Shown: positions 6,487 to 8,374 of the stretch, piece by piece
Position numbering within the stretch: the stretch's first letter is position 1
How the letters are laid out: each line of letters opens with the position of its first letter
NCBI GenBank assembly: GCA_964563495.1
Contig: CAZLYK010000192.1
Location: 1 to 8,374 of the forward strand
Length of the DNA: 8,374 nt
Source: CAZLYK01 sp964563495
Lineage (GTDB): Bacteria > Acidobacteriota > Blastocatellia > RBC074
Reading direction: 5' to 3'
The notes under the pieces: generated by a model
What the model was told of the DNA's origin: nothing
Seen by the model: the letters and a program-made list of their open reading frames with translations, nothing else
Databases searched by the model: none
Position numbers and translations under genes: made by a program

Positions 6487-8016
6487 ATGATAGAGCCCCT
6501 TCTCGGAATTGCATTTGAGGATCGACTGGCCATGGCGAGGAGGCATTATCGCGCGGCGAATGGCCGTGAAACGGTGATCCTGCTTGAACAAGTCTATGAC
6601 AATGTGCGGGCCCAGGAGAACCTGGAGCAGGTTTGCCGGTTATGCGCCGGTCAGGCCGGCATCAGGCTGGTCACCGTTGAGGGATCGGACACTCAGCTCG
6701 CGCCACTCACCCGGCGCCAATCCGTCGAGGAGCTGATCAACTCCAACAGCCAGGTTTCAGCCGGAGTTCTGCATTTGCAGCAGAGCGATCCGGGTCTGAT
6801 TGAGGTCTTTGGCGTGGACGAGATGACTATGAATCGCCGTTCGCAAACCGCCATGATCACCGTACTGCAGAACGCCTCCCTGCGGGAAAAGGTCTTCTCT
6901 GTCTTGCGGCCGGTCCTGGCTGCAGCGCAGAAGAGGTGTTATGGGGATGCGGTTGCCAGGTTACGCGGCGGCTCTTTAAAGCTCATGAGCGCCGACCTCT
7001 CGATCAATCAGCAGACAGCCCTGATCAAAAAATCGGCCGGCGAAGTCGGACTCGACCTCAATGATTATCCTCAAGTCAGGCGCTTTGATGAAATTCGCCT
7101 GAAAGAGAAACAGCTCAGATATTGGCTGGTCAGGATCCAGATGGCGATCTTCGTCCGCCGGGTTCATCAACGAATCTTTAGCTGGTATAAATTTGTCGGC
7201 AAAAATCAACTGGAGATCAATCTCGAGAAAGCCAAGCCGGTGCTCGAGTACTGGATGGAAGCCACTGGTATAGCGCCTGAGGAGCTGGATCAAAATGTTA
7301 CCCGGCGAGGGTTGGAGAGTGTCCTGCTCGAATGCAAACGCTGGTTTGAGAACTGGATCTCCGCTTCGACCCGGCAGCGGGGCGTGAGCTCAGGTGAAGG
7401 CTCTCACGTCTATCTGGAAGAAATGATCCGTCTCGCCCTGCGACTGGACGTCGATTTCTTCGGTCTGCGGGATTTCAGGGAATACGTCGCGATCAATCGC
7501 GACACCGCCTCGTTGAAGCTCGGCCTGCTCGACGAAATCGCGGTGGTTTCAAGAGAGTTGATCGGCCGTCTCCCGAATCCGGATTCGATGGCCCTGTTTG
7601 AACTGGAAGAATCATTGGATCTTTATTACCGGGCACTGCGCTTTGAACTCACTCCTTCAGACGCCGAGACTGCCGAGATCGACCCCGGCAAATTCGCCTC
7701 GTTAATTACCGATCTCGAAAAACTGGCCGGCATGCCTTTGCCGCCCGATATCAGGACCGATGTCGAGGGACTTGGTCGCATCCTGGCTGAGGCCGAGCTC
7801 TTCCTCAAGCTTTCAAGACAAAGGGGAGATCACATGGTCCAGCGGACGCTCGAATTGATGCACGAACGCGCCGAGGACCGGGCTGTCCTGGTTGCCGGCG
7901 GTTTCCACGGGCGCGCCATTACCAGGTCATTGGAGGATTCCCACGGAGTCTCGTGGTCGGTCCTGGCGCCGACTCCCGATCTGGAGGAAGCCAGACGAAA
8001 AATGAGCTCTCGATGA
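6487..8016 (+). CDS. Uncharacterised protein, TraB/GumN/ChaN-like family (distant)
   Basis: A 509-residue, mostly helical protein with no signal peptide or clear membrane helix. Near the N-terminus a predicted strand-helix-strand unit reads VILLEQVYDN (30-39), then AQENLEQV, then LVTVEGSD (61-68); a FGVDE motif and a DYPQVRRF motif follow. Near the C-terminus is VLVAGGFHGRAIT (from about 468; G471, G472, H474). I recall this order of motifs (an HxN-x-x-AQ helix, LxxVEG, YGxED, YPxL, final AVLxxGGFH) from large uncharacterised proteins in Omnitrophota and related bacteria that belong near the TraB/GumN/TIKI and EreA/ChaN fold, a metal- or heme-linked hydrolase-like group. In this protein the usual N-terminal histidine appears replaced by Y37, while H474 remains. 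The long middle (about 210-460) is an alpha-helical part I cannot assign. It lies downstream of the hairpin repeat and 9 bp before the second zinc-protein gene. Existence of the gene is sure; the family call is moderate and no reaction can be stated. Confidence 0.8.
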   Translation: MIEPLLGIAFEDRLAMARRHYRAANGRETVILLEQVYDNVRAQENLEQVCRLCAGQAGIRLVTVEGSDTQLAPLTRRQSVEELINSNSQVSAGVLHLQQSDPGLIEVFGVDEMTMNRRSQTAMITVLQNASLREKVFSVLRPVLAAAQKRCYGDAVARLRGGSLKLMSADLSINQQTALIKKSAGEVGLDLNDYPQVRRFDEIRLKEKQLRYWLVRIQMAIFVRRVHQRIFSWYKFVGKNQLEINLEKAKPVLEYWMEATGIAPEELDQNVTRRGLESVLLECKRWFENWISASTRQRGVSSGEGSHVYLEEMIRLALRLDVDFFGLRDFREYVAINRDTASLKLGLLDEIAVVSRELIGRLPNPDSMALFELEESLDLYYRALRFELTPSDAETAEIDPGKFASLITDLEKLAGMPLPPDIRTDVEGLGRILAEAELFLKLSRQRGDHMVQRTLELMHERAEDRAVLVAGGFHGRAITRSLEDSHGVSWSVLAPTPDLEEARRKMSSR

Positions 8017-8025
8017 GGAGGCCGG

Positions 8026-8298
8026 ATGCAAGAGACTCAATGCTGCTATGTCTGTGGTCAATGGGATAGGCTGGTGGTTGAGCGTGTTCGGGTCAAGGCC
8101 GATGCGGACAGTTCTGACCGGGTAGTTGTTCAATGTCCGCGATGCTTCCGGTTCATTTGCTCCAATCACAGTGAAAAACTTGACGTGTCAAAAAGCAGGC
8201 GCTGGTGGCGATTTGGTCACCGGCAAAAGCTTTTGACCTTGTGCTGCCCTTTCGATCCCGGCGTCTCGTTGGGAAATGGAGAGGATGGAGAGGATTGA
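8026..8298 (+). CDS. Small AN1-like zinc-binding protein (second paralogue)
   Basis: A 90-residue protein. The ATG at 8026 lies 9 bp after the previous stop, with a GAGGAGG ribosome binding site overlapping the end of that gene, so the two are translationally close. Potential ligands are C7, C10, C37, C40, C45 and H48 (C-x2-C-x26-C-x2-C-x4-C-x2-H), the same framework as the gene at 6105. The last ligand pair is less clear: H65, C73, C74 and D77 are candidates, and the H-x2-C of the paralogue is not kept exactly. A basic, tryptophan-rich segment (SRRWWRFGHRQK, from about 57) could contact nucleic acid or acidic partners. The final nine residues (from L82) and the stop codon are encoded inside the perfect palindrome starting at 8270, so the natural C-terminus may have been changed by that repeat. 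The zinc fold is likely; function is unknown. Confidence 0.72.
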   Translation: MQETQCCYVCGQWDRLVVERVRVKADADSSDRVVVQCPRCFRFICSNHSEKLDVSKSRRWWRFGHRQKLLTLCCPFDPGVSLGNGEDGED

Positions 8299-8365
8299 AG
8301 CAAGCTTTGACAGGGGAAGCCCTGTCAAAGCTTGCTTCAATCCTCTCCATCCTCTCCATTTCCCA
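8270..8365. repeat. Perfect 46-bp inverted repeat with a 4-base loop
   Basis: The arms are 8270-8315 and 8320-8365, and every one of the 46 positions pairs; the loop is GAAG (8316-8319). The left arm holds two exact copies of the 9-mer ATGGAGAGG (8276-8284 and 8285-8293). Pairing breaks down after one or two more bases, so the element has defined ends. It overlaps the 3' end of the zinc-protein gene, including the TGA at 8296-8298. No T-run follows within the window, so it is not a classical terminator, although so strong a stem would protect or stop a transcript. Most likely it is a mobile REP/MITE-like palindrome. An assembly artefact is possible but is made less likely by the clean loss of symmetry before the window end. 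Confidence 0.9.
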
Positions 8366-8374
8366 GCTCACGGA

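Noticed and set aside
8153..8371. Minus-strand open frame of 72 codons at the right edge
   Set aside because: It begins inside the palindrome and runs antisense through the zinc-protein gene; its first codons exist only because the palindrome reads the same on both strands.
8270..8374. Simple fold-back assembly artefact at the window end
   Set aside because: Symmetry stops sharply after 8365 (the last nine bases do not mirror the sequence before 8270), which a fold-back chimera would not usually do. I keep it as a caveat only.
1..8374. CRISPR array, tRNA, rRNA or insertion-sequence transposase
   Set aside because: No regularly spaced repeats, cloverleaf signatures, rRNA-like blocks or transposase motifs were seen on either strand.

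Overview
The window looks like a piece of an Acidobacteriota chromosome. The best clue is the minus-strand gene at 325-1290. It encodes a secreted protein with motifs (GRIWVDDQDL, GRYWFPTY, an MVxKYxNYRxF-like ending) that I remember as abundant and near-diagnostic in Acidobacteria, although I could not search for it. The base composition is moderately GC-rich, the Shine-Dalgarno sites are strong, and coding is dense. No tRNA, rRNA, CRISPR array or transposase gene is visible.

Layout. At the left edge is the 3' end of a membrane-protein gene (+). It converges, across a 25 bp gap, on the secreted LolA/LolB-like protein gene (-). A divergent promoter region of about 210 bp follows. A run of four plus-strand genes then fills the rest: (1) a 1519-residue STAND NTPase with an N-terminal DUF4062 domain, a NACHT/NB-ARC-like P-loop NTPase, a winged-helix/helical middle and about 14 WD40 blades; (2) an 85-residue zinc-binding protein with an AN1-like ligand pattern; (3) a 509-residue protein of an uncharacterised family related, I believe, to the TraB/GumN/TIKI-EreA-ChaN fold; (4) a 90-residue second zinc protein sharing the core of (2). 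Gaps are 44, 124 and 9 bp, all on one strand, so an operon is likely. It may be interrupted or tuned by a hairpin repeat in the 124 bp gap.

Non-coding structure. Two palindromic elements stand out. One, at 6384-6467, is an imperfect 31 bp-arm inverted repeat of the degenerate 'acaggattgacggg' style. The other, at 8270-8365, is a perfect 46 bp-arm hairpin with a 4-base loop. It covers the stop codon and last nine codons of the second zinc-protein gene. Both look like dispersed REP/MITE-like repeats; neither is followed by a T-run.

How the genes may work together. DUF4062-NTPase-WD40 is the layout of eukaryotic TEP1, NWD1 and NPHP3, and STAND proteins with WD40 sensors are switch-type signal or defence proteins. 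Here the switch sits with two AN1-like zinc proteins flanking a TraB/ChaN-like protein. I know of no described system with this gene set, so it is a reasonable candidate for an undescribed conflict or signalling cassette. That functional link is inferred from gene order only.
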